This document shows, in pieces, positions 55,364-64,000 of a stretch of DNA of 64,000 bases. This stretch comes from Vermamoeba vermiformis (taxonomy: Eukaryota > Tubulinea > Echinamoebida): contig JBEWZL010000282.1 in assembly GCA_045837725.1 (NCBI GenBank), positions 248,001-312,000 of the forward strand, given 5' to 3'. The stretch's first letter is position 1; each line of letters opens with the position of its first letter. The notes beneath the pieces are model-generated. The model ran no database searches and was not told the DNA's origin. It worked only from the letters and a program-made list of their open reading frames with translations. The position numbers were made by a program, and so were the translations under genes.

Positions 55364-57853
55364 TCCTCTTCCATTAGGATCACTCCGGTGCGCTTCAAAT
55401 GCTTTCTCTTGCGCTTCTTCTTCGATCTGTCCTTATGATCCGGCGACGTGTAATCCTTATCTGCGAAGATTCAATTTAGTCTTTAATAAGATTTAAATAT
55501 TGGTACAACGGCAGATAAAAATATTCCAGGTTAATTAATTGTGAGCCGGTAAATCCGAGATCTGAATAAAACTTACATTGCGCGCTCGGATGCACATGAT
55601 TACTATCAGGAATAATAGTGCTTGGCAAGAATGTCAGCTCATCTTCTTCGTCTGATAGTTCGTTGTTCTTGTAGGGCGTAGTAACGTCAACCTGGTAAAT
55701 GACACGCGGGAGATTAGCACGAGATAATTATGTGCACGCGAGTTTGTGAAAAAGATTTTCGGGCACGAAAACCAAAAATAATATTTGTGCGCCATATCGA
55801 AAAAATTGTGTCCTAATTCGAATGCCTAAGACCAAGGTTAGCAACCTGGCCAGTCTTACCTCTTCGTCCATGCTAACTTCTTGATGTTCGGTCTTTTGTC
55901 GTTTCTTTCGCTCTTCTTGTTCATCGACCTGCACGAAGATTTACTCACACGTTCATGAACGAGTCCAAACGGCCGTGTCTTGTTCACACTTACCTCATCA
56001 AATTCGTCCTCGCGTTCAATATATTCGACGTTTTCTTCAAACTCTGTGAAACCTGGGGCGTACGCACTCCAGTTCTCGGTTGCTTGAGCACCCCAAAGAT
56101 AGCAAATGCCGCTGGTACCGCACGTGACTGCGAATGAGCGGAGCGGGTGCCACTAAGAAGGACGATGTCATATTAGCAATGAGGCTTTTCTTGTCTTGTC
56201 AAAAAGGTCTGAATTTACCTCGACATCCAAAATGGCCTCTTTTGGCCCTTCTAATATCTTCTCTAAGTGGCCCGAATGACGTGACCATATGTACACCTTA
56301 TGCTCTGCCTTTTGTGCGGAACCTATTCAATAGAACGTGTGAATTAATAACTGGCGCCTTTCGAAACCAACCGGATCAGTGCACATAATTTACGAAAGGC
56401 GAACAAACACTCGTAATACGAGCGGTCAGATCTGGGTAGACATGTTACCTCCGATAATGTGCTCGTTATCGCTCGAGAAAAGACATTTCTTCCAATGCAG
56501 CTTTTCGACAACGTCTTGGAATTCAAATTTCAGCTTGTAATTCTTAGTGTCGTACAGCCTATTAATTAAAAGTGAGAAAGTGAGAAAGATATTTTGAAAG
56601 TATGCCGTAAATAGCAAGAAGGAATTAATCGCGGGAACAATTTTAAAATGACTTTTAAATTGGTGCTATTTTAGGACCGCTCACCTCAGCACGCGATCTG
56701 TGCAATTCACAAGAAACTGCTCTCCGTCTTTACTGAATGCAAATGATTTGATGCTGATTGCTGTGTTTGACACCCTGAACGCGTGCTCGACCTTCAGTGT
56801 CTCGAGATCTATCACCGAGACAATACCTTTAGCATTGCCCGCAAAGATTTTATCTCCTGCATGATTGAATTGCGCGACGGAATTAGGCACAGGTTTTTGC
56901 TTCTATATTTAAAGTTTAGGAAATTAATATCTCCGATTCATTCCCTGTCAGTGTATAAAGAAGCAAAGGTATGTATACCGTAAATAAGTTGTGCGCTGAA
57001 TCACCAGCGTGTTCTTCTTCTTTCTCTTCGTTCAATAGTCGTTCACCGTCCAGTCTGTCAACGAGTGGTAGCTTTTTCTTCTCGCCTGTGGTCAGATCCA
57101 CGAGGCACGGATCATCCATCCATACTGAAGCAACTGCGATATTGCTGCCGTAGCGTCAGTATATACGTAGCACAGTCAGCGATCAAAGGAAGATCGGTAA
57201 TGTAAACTGAACTTACCGGCCGCGAGGATGGATCTGCGACGACAAAATTGGCGAGTTGAAAGGTACATTGATATCAAATGAGGCTGTAAGCACATCCCAT
57301 AATCGCAAGTTCCAATCAGTTGATGAAGTGAGAATCTTGCGACCATTACGAGACCAGCTAAGATCATTTGTTAGAACTGGCACGATCGTGCCATGATCTC
57401 ACGGGTTTGGCACTTACCTAACAGCTGTGATTGGATGCACGTGACCGATCAATACTTTGGCAATGCCTCGTGTTTCAAAGTCCCATATAACTGTCCTTCC
57501 ATCGTTGCAACCAACCGCTGAAAACGAGTTAAGATTTCTTCAATCCGTAAAAAATTTGATTTGACTTGTATATTACCTAACAATGTTCCTCTTCTATTAA
57601 ATGCACAACATGTCGCCATGCCATCATCCAGATTATCTTCGATGCGATCTGGAAGGGCATTTCGCACGTATGGATCTTGAAATAATTTTAATAATCGTCA
57701 GAAAATTAATATAGATGTATAAATGGTCCATAAAGTACTAATGCATAGCCTATCCGCCAAATATAATTGTTTCGATAATTTTCTATTGATTACAACGTAA
57801 AATTGCCGATCGCGATTACTATCCGTTTTCTTACCTAACAAAGCCAAATTCAT
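55364..57853 (-). CDS. RBBP5: RBBP5/Swd1, WD40 subunit of COMPASS/MLL histone H3K4 methyltransferase
   Basis: Structural subunit of the Set1/MLL complexes that methylate histone H3 lysine 4. ATG 57853 starts MNLALLDPYVRNALPDRIED, matching human RBBP5 (MNLELLESFG). Propeller blades follow with near-identical blocks: TCCAFNRRGTLLAVGCNDGR, TVIWDFETRGIAKVLIGHVH, SWSRNGRKILTSSTDWNLRL, FNSPILSSQIHPRG, IFAGNAKGIVSVIDLETLKV and LHWKKCLFSSDNEHIIGGSA. The ENWSAYAPGFTEFEENVEYI then EREDEFDE segment is the conserved hinge with acidic AS/ABM region that contacts the SET and ASH2L subunits. The tail is basic and ends EEDSK. Complete, so the organism has a COMPASS-type complex. Confidence 0.95.
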
Positions 57854-58704
57854 TACTTAAACTATTCTACAAATATACAATGGTAATAATACAATGAGTG
57901 ATCGGCCACTCCTATCGGTAAGTGATTGTTTCTACCGTAAATGATACGACGAAAATGGCGGCAAGAAATAATTGGTTATCTAACACTCTCAGGACAAAGG
58001 CACGAACACCTAAGGCTACTGATAACGACAAAACATCTCAATTAAAGTCATCAAGATTGATCCACCCCGTAAAATTAATGCTGGGATGAATCCAGTACTT
58101 GTGCGGCGCACTTTTGTTTACGGTTGGGAACTGGGAGAAAGCCAAAAAATGAATGAAATTAAGCTATCTTGCGTAATCTTGCCAACGCTTGCAGCTGCCT
58201 GGGCTCAAACGGTATGGTTCACAAAAATAAAACATTTGCCTTCTTTTGGTATAATTTTGCGCGATAAATTTAATTCTTACTTAATCATCCACCGACGCGC
58301 CCGCTATCAATGCACTATTAATGAAATATACTTTCACAGGCCACAACGCGACGAGTATTCCCGCTATAGTAAGAATGGAATTGCAAAGTGGAGATAAACT
58401 TCCGGAACCCGCCGTTACCCCAACCCTTTACTAGTTAATGTACTGCATTGATTAAGTGCGTTAGGTAACTTCTAACGCAATCGGTAAAGCGTTCGACTCA
58501 AGTATTCACACTCCCGAAAAGGAAATGTCAAGAACTACGACATATTGCAACGTGCACATTGAGATTGTATCTGGGCCCCGACACGTCTATTTTCTTGACA
58601 CGCGCGGCCAAATTTTTATTTGTTTGTTCTCCCGCGGTTAGTATTTTTAGTTTGTTAGTTGAGGAATAACACGAAAGAGCTGATCCGCTTTATTTGACCC
58701 AACT
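57854..58704. other. Divergent gap, possibly with one small spliced gene
   Basis: About 850 bp between RBBP5 and the SANT gene. On the plus strand a short reading can be built: ATG 57894 (MSDRPLLS), donor GTAAGT, an exon reading IDPPRKINAGMNP, and a last exon RPQRDEYSRYSKNGIAKWR ending at TAA near 58397. A rival start at 57953 (MAARNNWLSNTLRTKARTPK) uses another frame. A 103-codon frame overlaps both (58086-58397). I cannot choose. The rest shows nothing. Confidence 0.3.
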
Positions 58705-60468
58705 ATGAATACTTTTGTCAGCGTACATACTTGCGTGGAGAACCTCAAGTAAGCATTTGTGTATCCTGCTATTAAAAGAAAACGTTTGTATCCTTTCATG
58801 AAGGATCCGCGTCACTAGTACACGCAATGCATCTGCTAACATTTATCACTCAAGGAATATGGTGGATGAGGATAGCGCTTACCGTATCCTTGGAATCATA
58901 GAGGAGTAAGACCAAACGCGTGCGCTCTTTTAATAGCATCTTACTTAGTTTGCCCTTTTAGGTTCGTTTGTCAACGCATTTCATTTGAGGAGTTTCAAAC
59001 TGTAATTCGCATTATAATCCCTCCACACCAGTTCCACCTGTTTCCAGTCGTTGCTAGGTATGTGGCCCTTCTAGATCTCCAATACATTTCTTTTATCTAC
59101 TCTTTGTAGCTGAAACTTAACCAAATAATATGGTCCAACAGGCATTTTTATCATTTTATCTTGTCTTGCTAACACTTGCAATACAGCTTGGTCGAACTCA
59201 CTCGGGATCAATCGTATTACACACAAATGCAGAACAAAAATCTTTCGCATGAAAAGGGTAAGTCTTTTTCATTACTCGCGACACGATAATGTTGTTTAAT
59301 GCGATAAATAATTCCCGTTAATTGATATCTTTCCTGATATCGTGTCATTACATTGATGGATGTGACAACCGGAGTAATTTACTGACTAGATTCATTCTTT
59401 AGATACGGTCTTAAAAAGGCTAGAAAGCCTAAATATCCATTTTCATAGCGATAAACTTTACTCTCAGTCCCACCAATTGGTTCCCAAGCCGTCAAAAACA
59501 TCAATCGCCGCAATATTGAATGACGAAAACAAAAATGTGGATTCGGACGAAGCGCAATGGAAAGAAGAGTGCCCCAACGCTGATATCTACGAAGACATCA
59601 AGCAGTTCATTTCCAGCAAGCCGCAATTGTCGTCTTGGCTCAGTTGCCCTACACTTCCATTTTCGAAAGCGATGCCTAAATTGGATGTGTCTGGTGTCTC
59701 CGCTAAATTTAACTCGAGTAATGTCGCTCCTAAACTGCGATCAAGCTTTGAGCGACCTATGAAACAAAAGAGTCGTGTTCGCAAGGAATGGACTGAAGCT
59801 GAAGATCGCGCCTTCCTTGCCGGCCTCAAAGAGTTCAAGTTGAACTTTGAGAAGATTGCCCAAATGATCCCTGGACGCAACAAAGCTCAGGTTAGTCGGG
59901 GAATTCTCGATTTAATTATTCTCAACTTTAGAACGGTTTGAAATTTGGAAATTTAACGCGATTACACAATTCCGGAATAGCACGCGTAGAATTTCTATTA
60001 ATTCTTCTCTTTAGATTCGCACGCATTACAAATACTTGTCCAAGTCCTTAAAGCACAACCTCAATGCCACAGGTAATTCAAAATCATAAATTTACATTCT
60101 TGATCCCTAGTACTAATCGGGTTATAATTTTTAGTTAAGCGTCGCATTAAAATGCGTGGCCGCCCTCCTAGAGGCAGACCTGCAGTCACTCCATCAACTT
60201 TGATGCAAGAGATGCAAGCTTGCATTGAATTGATTGAAGTAAGTTACATCTTTCATGAACTAGGTTCGGAGTTTGGTTTTAACGAACTATCTAGATTGAA
60301 CGAGCTCAACAACAACGAGATGGTCTAATAAAGCCGGACGACAGCGACGAGGACAGCTTGAGCTCGGAAATTGATACCCCGAGCGCATCTCCTCGAAGCA
60401 GCTTCAGCACCGAAAGTCCACGAAGCAGTGGCGAGCACGATCTGTCCGAGTGCATGATGAGCGAATAG
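58705..60468 (+). CDS. Nuclear SANT/Myb-domain protein with RGRP motif
   Basis: About 385 residues from ATG 58705 (MNTFVSVHTCVENLKNMVDE). The N-terminal third is helical (VCQRISFEEFQTVIRIII, FHLFPVVASLVELTRD). The centre holds an acidic-hydrophobic block, then a clear SANT/Myb domain: EWTEAEDRAFLAGLKEFKLN, FEKIAQMIPGRNKAQIRTHY and KYLSKSLKHNL. A basic AT-hook-like MRGRPPRGRP follows, then a coiled coil (LMQEMQACIELIE), and a Ser/Asp-rich tail ending ECMMSE at TAG. The domain order suggests a chromatin or DNA-binding protein. The N-terminal half is not recognised. The stop is 60 bp from the stop of the convergent hydrolase gene. Confidence 0.82.
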
Positions 60469-60527
60469 AGTAACAACAACATGGTGTTTATTTTGTATAT
60501 ACATGTAAATAGTTGCGATGTAAGTAG

Positions 60528-61892
60528 TTAGTGCGAGGTCAATTGTGATAGAAACAATGTGACTTGCTCCACGAATTGGGCTACCGATTTAGGGTCACTA
60601 ATTGCATGATCCGCGCACTAAAGTAAATAAAGGATGTATTTTTAGAAACAATTACTCGTGGCATACGTGGATCCTACCTCCAACTTTACAACTTGACATT
60701 TGCAAAATTTGTTCACAATAGATCCCAGGCGCTCAGTGAAGGCGTGCAAGTCAACGTGCTTAGGTACGTATTCATCGGCCATGGAAGCACATAGTAACAC
60801 CGGTGCCTGTGAACAAAAAGATTCACTTTAGTTTCATTTTCACTATTTATGGTCAGAAGCTGTTTAATTCAGGTAGAATGTTCTTCTCGGTTAAAACGCC
60901 GCAATTCACGAATATCAGGAGCGCCAGATAGTATTTCATTACCTTTAAATGGCTAAACAATGGTGTTAACTCTTCGTTGGTTAGATCACTGGAGAACATG
61001 TCATCGTCAGCGCCTCGTGACATGAAGGAGTGATATCTGGATAACATATGTGAATCTGAAATCCATGCGTATTAATAGTTACGCACCTGTACGCGGATAT
61101 CGGCGACAGATGGCAGTGTGAAGGCATGAGTGCGTCAGGTTGGTTGTCATCAACGAACTGTTGGGCCTGTTGCAGATACTCCTTTGACCTCGGCAGAGTT
61201 TCCATGTATTCTCGGTCGCTTACCGGCCCCTGTTTATCGTAAACTCAGTTTCGTGAAATAAACAACTCAATTTAGCGCAACGCGAATACCTGCAATATTA
61301 AAGCGGAAATACTCGTGCCGTACTTCCCAATTTTTGCATGAAGTATCAAATCTTGGCAGCCTGTTATATGATGCCCTTCTCAGTAACAGCTACGTTGGCT
61401 AGCGGGTCATACCTGTACTATAGCCTAAGAGCACAATTTGCTTCGAGTGAAAATCTCGTTGCAATACCTCAATCAGCGCGTCGATCTCTTCACAATCCCT
61501 GTAACACAAACACAAATGTAAGAGTGAATTAAGGTCGATAAATTAAGTAACGCAATCTCCATCGAGACTGTGCCGCGCATCACAAAAATATCGAATCATG
61601 CACGTACCTCCGGAGTGAACCAGTACCGAAACCAGTATGCGAAGACGATGTGAATATTTGAACTAAGGTGAATCCAATCTTTGATAATGATTTTTGCAAT
61701 GGTGGAAGATAATTAGCGCCGTTGTATGTGTCCGTTAGACCTGCGACGTAAATGACGTGCCTAAATCGAGCAACTTGTTATTTCATTAAACCATAAGCTT
61801 TGAGCAACGCAATATAATGCAATCTAGGGTTACCTATCACTATCGCCGCTCATGAATGCGGTCAAGCGACGCTCGGGATGGTAAATGAACAT
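60528..61892 (-). CDS. Alpha/beta hydrolase of the DUF1749 family
   Basis: Serine hydrolase-fold protein, about 300 residues, related to plant and fungal DUF1749 proteins (S. pombe UPF0613 type). Conserved blocks: HVIYVAGLTDTYNGANYLPP, LVQIFTSSSYWFRYW, IVLLGYSTGCQDLILHA with the nucleophile elbow GYSTG, ALILQGPVSDREYMETLPRS, ISAYRYHSFMSRGADDDMFS, VLLCASMADEYVPKHVD and VKLECADHAISDP with the likely catalytic His. Acid and His are present, so it should be active. Substrate unknown; a siderophore-ester hydrolase role has been suggested for some relatives. The start at 61892 (MFIYHPERRL) is provisional: a short upstream exon is possible because relatives begin 10-15 residues earlier. Confidence 0.87.
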
Positions 61893-62255
61893 CTTGCCTA
61901 AGTTGACGATTTTAGTGCACTCCTTAATGTGATATCAAGGTATTAATTGACCCAAAAATATGCAGTAATTATCACCGCAATAGGAGGTTGCAGTAAATTG
62001 CTTTACGATTAATGAATTAAAATTATTTTTGTTGAATAATTGTTTACTACCTTCCATCAAGTTCATCGCGATAATTTAGTGGATAATCCTATTTTAGTAA
62101 ATAAGGGCTTATTGTAGTATACGAATCACGTAAGCAGGAGCAAAAGATTCGCGCGCCAAAAGTTCTATCTCCACCTCGAGATTTCTCGACACGTGACTCG
62201 AGTGTACTGGCTTGAACTTCTGTAGTTTGATTTATTCGATAACAGACATCATAAC
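61893..62255. promoter_or_regulatory. Bidirectional upstream region, hydrolase and coiled-coil genes
   Basis: About 360 bp between divergent starts. It may contain a 5' exon of the hydrolase (a minus-strand ATG reading MNLMEGSK lies near 62070). No other element seen. Confidence 0.4.
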
Positions 62256-64000
62256 ATGGCAACTACACTCGAGGTATGAGACGATTAACATCTCGAAGCT
62301 AACTCGATCGCAGAACTTGCCACTCTCCGTTGGCCTGTCCGTCGCCAAACTTCGATCCGTCATTCTTTCTTTGACGGAGAACGTCGAAAGCTTACAAGTA
62401 ACTGCTAATACATTAATCGCTAAGCTAATCACGCCAAATTTAGGCTCAACAACTTGAAAATGATGAGAGATTCAAAGAATTTAAAACAGAAATTGAATTG
62501 GCTCGCACTAACGGGTCAAATTCCAATGCGGCAATCTCTTTCGATTTTAATACTTCGAAGGTATTTATTTTCATCATTTTTGAAATTAATTCTGACAAGT
62601 TATTATTAAGGCGGACAGTAGCGCACTATCGCTCGAAAATGCCAAGCTTCAAAAGGACCTAGAAGAGGCCGTGCATATTATAGAGTCTAAGACGCAAGTC
62701 ATAGAGTCGTTAAACAAGAAGGTGCTTCTTGTCGAGTCAGATCTTGCTCAAAAAGATAAAGAGCTCAGCCAGAAGAATTCTCAGCTAAAGAACGTCGACA
62801 TGATGATATCGGTATTTCAGAAGAACATGAGTTCGGTGAGATCTCAGTTTTCAGAAGTTCAGGAACGCTTCCATAAAGAGCAAGCTTCCGGTACGTGATC
62901 GGCAGATCTCCCTTTCAGTGATACTGAGGTTTCTTTTATTAGTGGACAAACTCAAGCGAACTCATGAGAACATCATGCAATCACAGAAGATGAATCAAGG
63001 TAAGCATAAAGCATATGCGGATCTTGTTCTGATCTGATCTGAACGTTGCCAGAGGACATTAACAAGCTGACTCTCGAGAACAAGATGAAGCAGTTGAAGA
63101 TCAAGACGCAAGACGAGAAGATCACTGACATGTACAGCAAGTTGCGCGAACAAGCTACGCTACTCGAGGAGACCAAGCTGAAGCTCCAATCAATATCCTT
63201 ACTGCAGTTGTTAATCACTAACCATATCATGCTAATGACCCTTAACTAATGTGCACGAGATAGAGCTTCGTAGCGTCGCTGAGGGGTTCGCTGAAGAAGT
63301 TAGAAAAGAAAAAGAATTCTTTTGCGAGTCACTCAAGGCCTCTGAACGGCTGCTGACCGACACGACACAACTGTTGAGACAGCGCGAGGAGGCGTACACC
63401 GATCTAGTCAACGAGAAGTCGGCGTTGGAGAAACGCATTGATGCACTCAAACAGGCGTTGGATGAGAAGACCAATCCCGTGGAGTGCACGGAGCACAAAG
63501 ACAAAATTAAGAGACTGGAAGAACAAGTGAAGCAATTGAGCGATAAAAACAAAGAGCTCGCTGACAAAGTGAAGACCTATCAGAGCAGGTACGTCGATAG
63601 CGCTCATCATTAAGTAACGTACTTAGACGAGTGCAGGGAGCTAGTGCTGAAAGAGGAAGTGATCCTGCACGACAAGAAGATCGGTAAGGCCAATGAAGAG
63701 CTGCAGACCGTGTCCAAGTCACTTCAGTCGTACAAAGATTTGAGTGCGCTGCAAGAGAAGAAGTTAGAGACACTTCAATCAGAGCTCGAGTCTCACAAAA
63801 CACTCATCGTGAGGTTGGAAGAAGGTACGGCCTAAGAGTATTCTCAACTGTGCTTACTGGTGCGTAGAGCTATTGAAAGCAGACAAGAAAGTTACTCGTC
63901 AGCTCCCAACACCTGTCGCGTCAAACTCGCCGCCAAAATCCATTGCTCCACCTACACAAGCTGACTCGCCCCTCTCTGCTGGAGGACGGAAGTTTTTCAC
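62256..64000 (+). CDS. Long coiled-coil protein, N-terminal part (runs off the right edge)
   Basis: ATG 62256 gives MATTLE, an intron, then NLPLSVGLSVAKLRSVILSL. Most of the rest is heptad-repeat coiled coil: LENAKLQKDLEEAVHIIESK, VLLVESDLAQKDKELSQKNS, LEEQVKQLSDKNKELADKVK, LQEKKLETLQSELESHKTLI. At the right edge the sequence becomes Pro/Ser-rich (VASNSPPKSIAPPTQADSPL). At least eight exons. One intron (63193-63256) has U12-type AT-AC borders; splicing it in phase 0 joins LKLQS to EIELRSVAEG. No motor or tail domain is visible, so a structural, vesicle-tether or cytoskeletal role is only a guess. Confidence 0.8.
63193..63256 (+). other. U12-type (minor spliceosome) AT-AC intron
   Basis: 64-nt intron beginning ATATCCTTA and ending GTGCAC. 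It contains CCCTTAACT (63239-63247), a near-exact U12 branch-site consensus; the likely branch adenosine (63245) is 11 nt from the 3' end. The flanking exons join in phase 0 as LKLQS|EIELRS. No GT-AG cho​ice in this stretch keeps the frame. Confidence 0.85.

Noticed and set aside
58450-58560. tRNA-like D-arm (ACGC, AATCGGTAAA, GCGT)
   Set aside because: No matching anticodon stem, no TTC-arm and no acceptor pairing downstream, so it is not a tRNA gene.
58788-58797. GTATCCTTTC, a U12-type donor consensus, in the first intron of the SANT gene
   Set aside because: Exon 1 must end at the upstream GTAAGC to avoid a stop, and the intron has no CCTTAAC branch site. The match is incidental.
1-64000. 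Retroelements, DNA transposons, viral insertions, CRISPR arrays
   Set aside because: No reverse transcriptase, integrase, transposase, capsid or protease-like frames, no long terminal repeats, and no regularly spaced repeats were seen. The viral flavour of the nucleotidyltransferase domain is matched by cellular relatives, and the genes have host-type introns.

Overview
The window is nuclear DNA from a unicellular eukaryote, most likely a free-living amoeboid protist, though I cannot name the lineage. Genes are dense (about 27 in 64 kb) on both strands. They are cut by many short introns, mostly 45-80 nt, with GTACGT or GTAAGT donors and AG acceptors. The products are typical eukaryotic regulators. 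No reverse transcriptase, transposase, capsid gene, CRISPR array or intact tRNA was seen. One intron near the right edge has the full signature of a minor-spliceosome (U12) AT-AC intron.

Left third (1-29.4 kb): the 5' part of a neutral ceramidase, an ECHDC3-like mitochondrial enoyl-CoA hydratase-fold protein, a large beta-propeller protein, an armadillo-repeat/RhoGEF protein, proteasome chaperone PSMG4, an unrecognised protein, a TauE/SafE membrane transporter, a second armadillo/RhoGEF protein, a dual-specificity phosphatase with a signal peptide, a double-C2 protein with a long helical tail, and a SANT/AT-hook nuclear protein.

Middle (29.4-45.8 kb): a candidate structured RNA, a protein kinase with EF-hands in front of the kinase domain, an F-box/leucine-rich-repeat protein, a tandem array of three nucleotidyltransferase/F-box/zinc-ribbon genes, and the deubiquitinase OTUD5.

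Right third (45.8-64 kb): a J-domain protein, a membrane protein with a partial PAP2 motif, an F-box gene and an ankyrin gene that may be one gene, proteasome chaperone PSMG1, snRNA export adaptor PHAX, the COMPASS subunit RBBP5, a SANT protein, a DUF1749 alpha/beta hydrolase, and a long coiled-coil protein that runs off the window.

Themes: ubiquitin and proteasome functions recur (five or six F-box proteins, OTUD5, PSMG1, PSMG4), as do small-GTPase/calcium signalling and chromatin. Two sequence-level patterns stand out. A perfect 12-bp palindrome, TGACACGTGTCA, occurs seven times, always inside introns. Several otherwise convincing genes contain one-base breaks in reading frame, which are either sequence errors or frameshifting sites. 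Exon coordinates were deduced by eye from splice signals and frame continuity; each CDS span runs from first to last coding base and includes introns.
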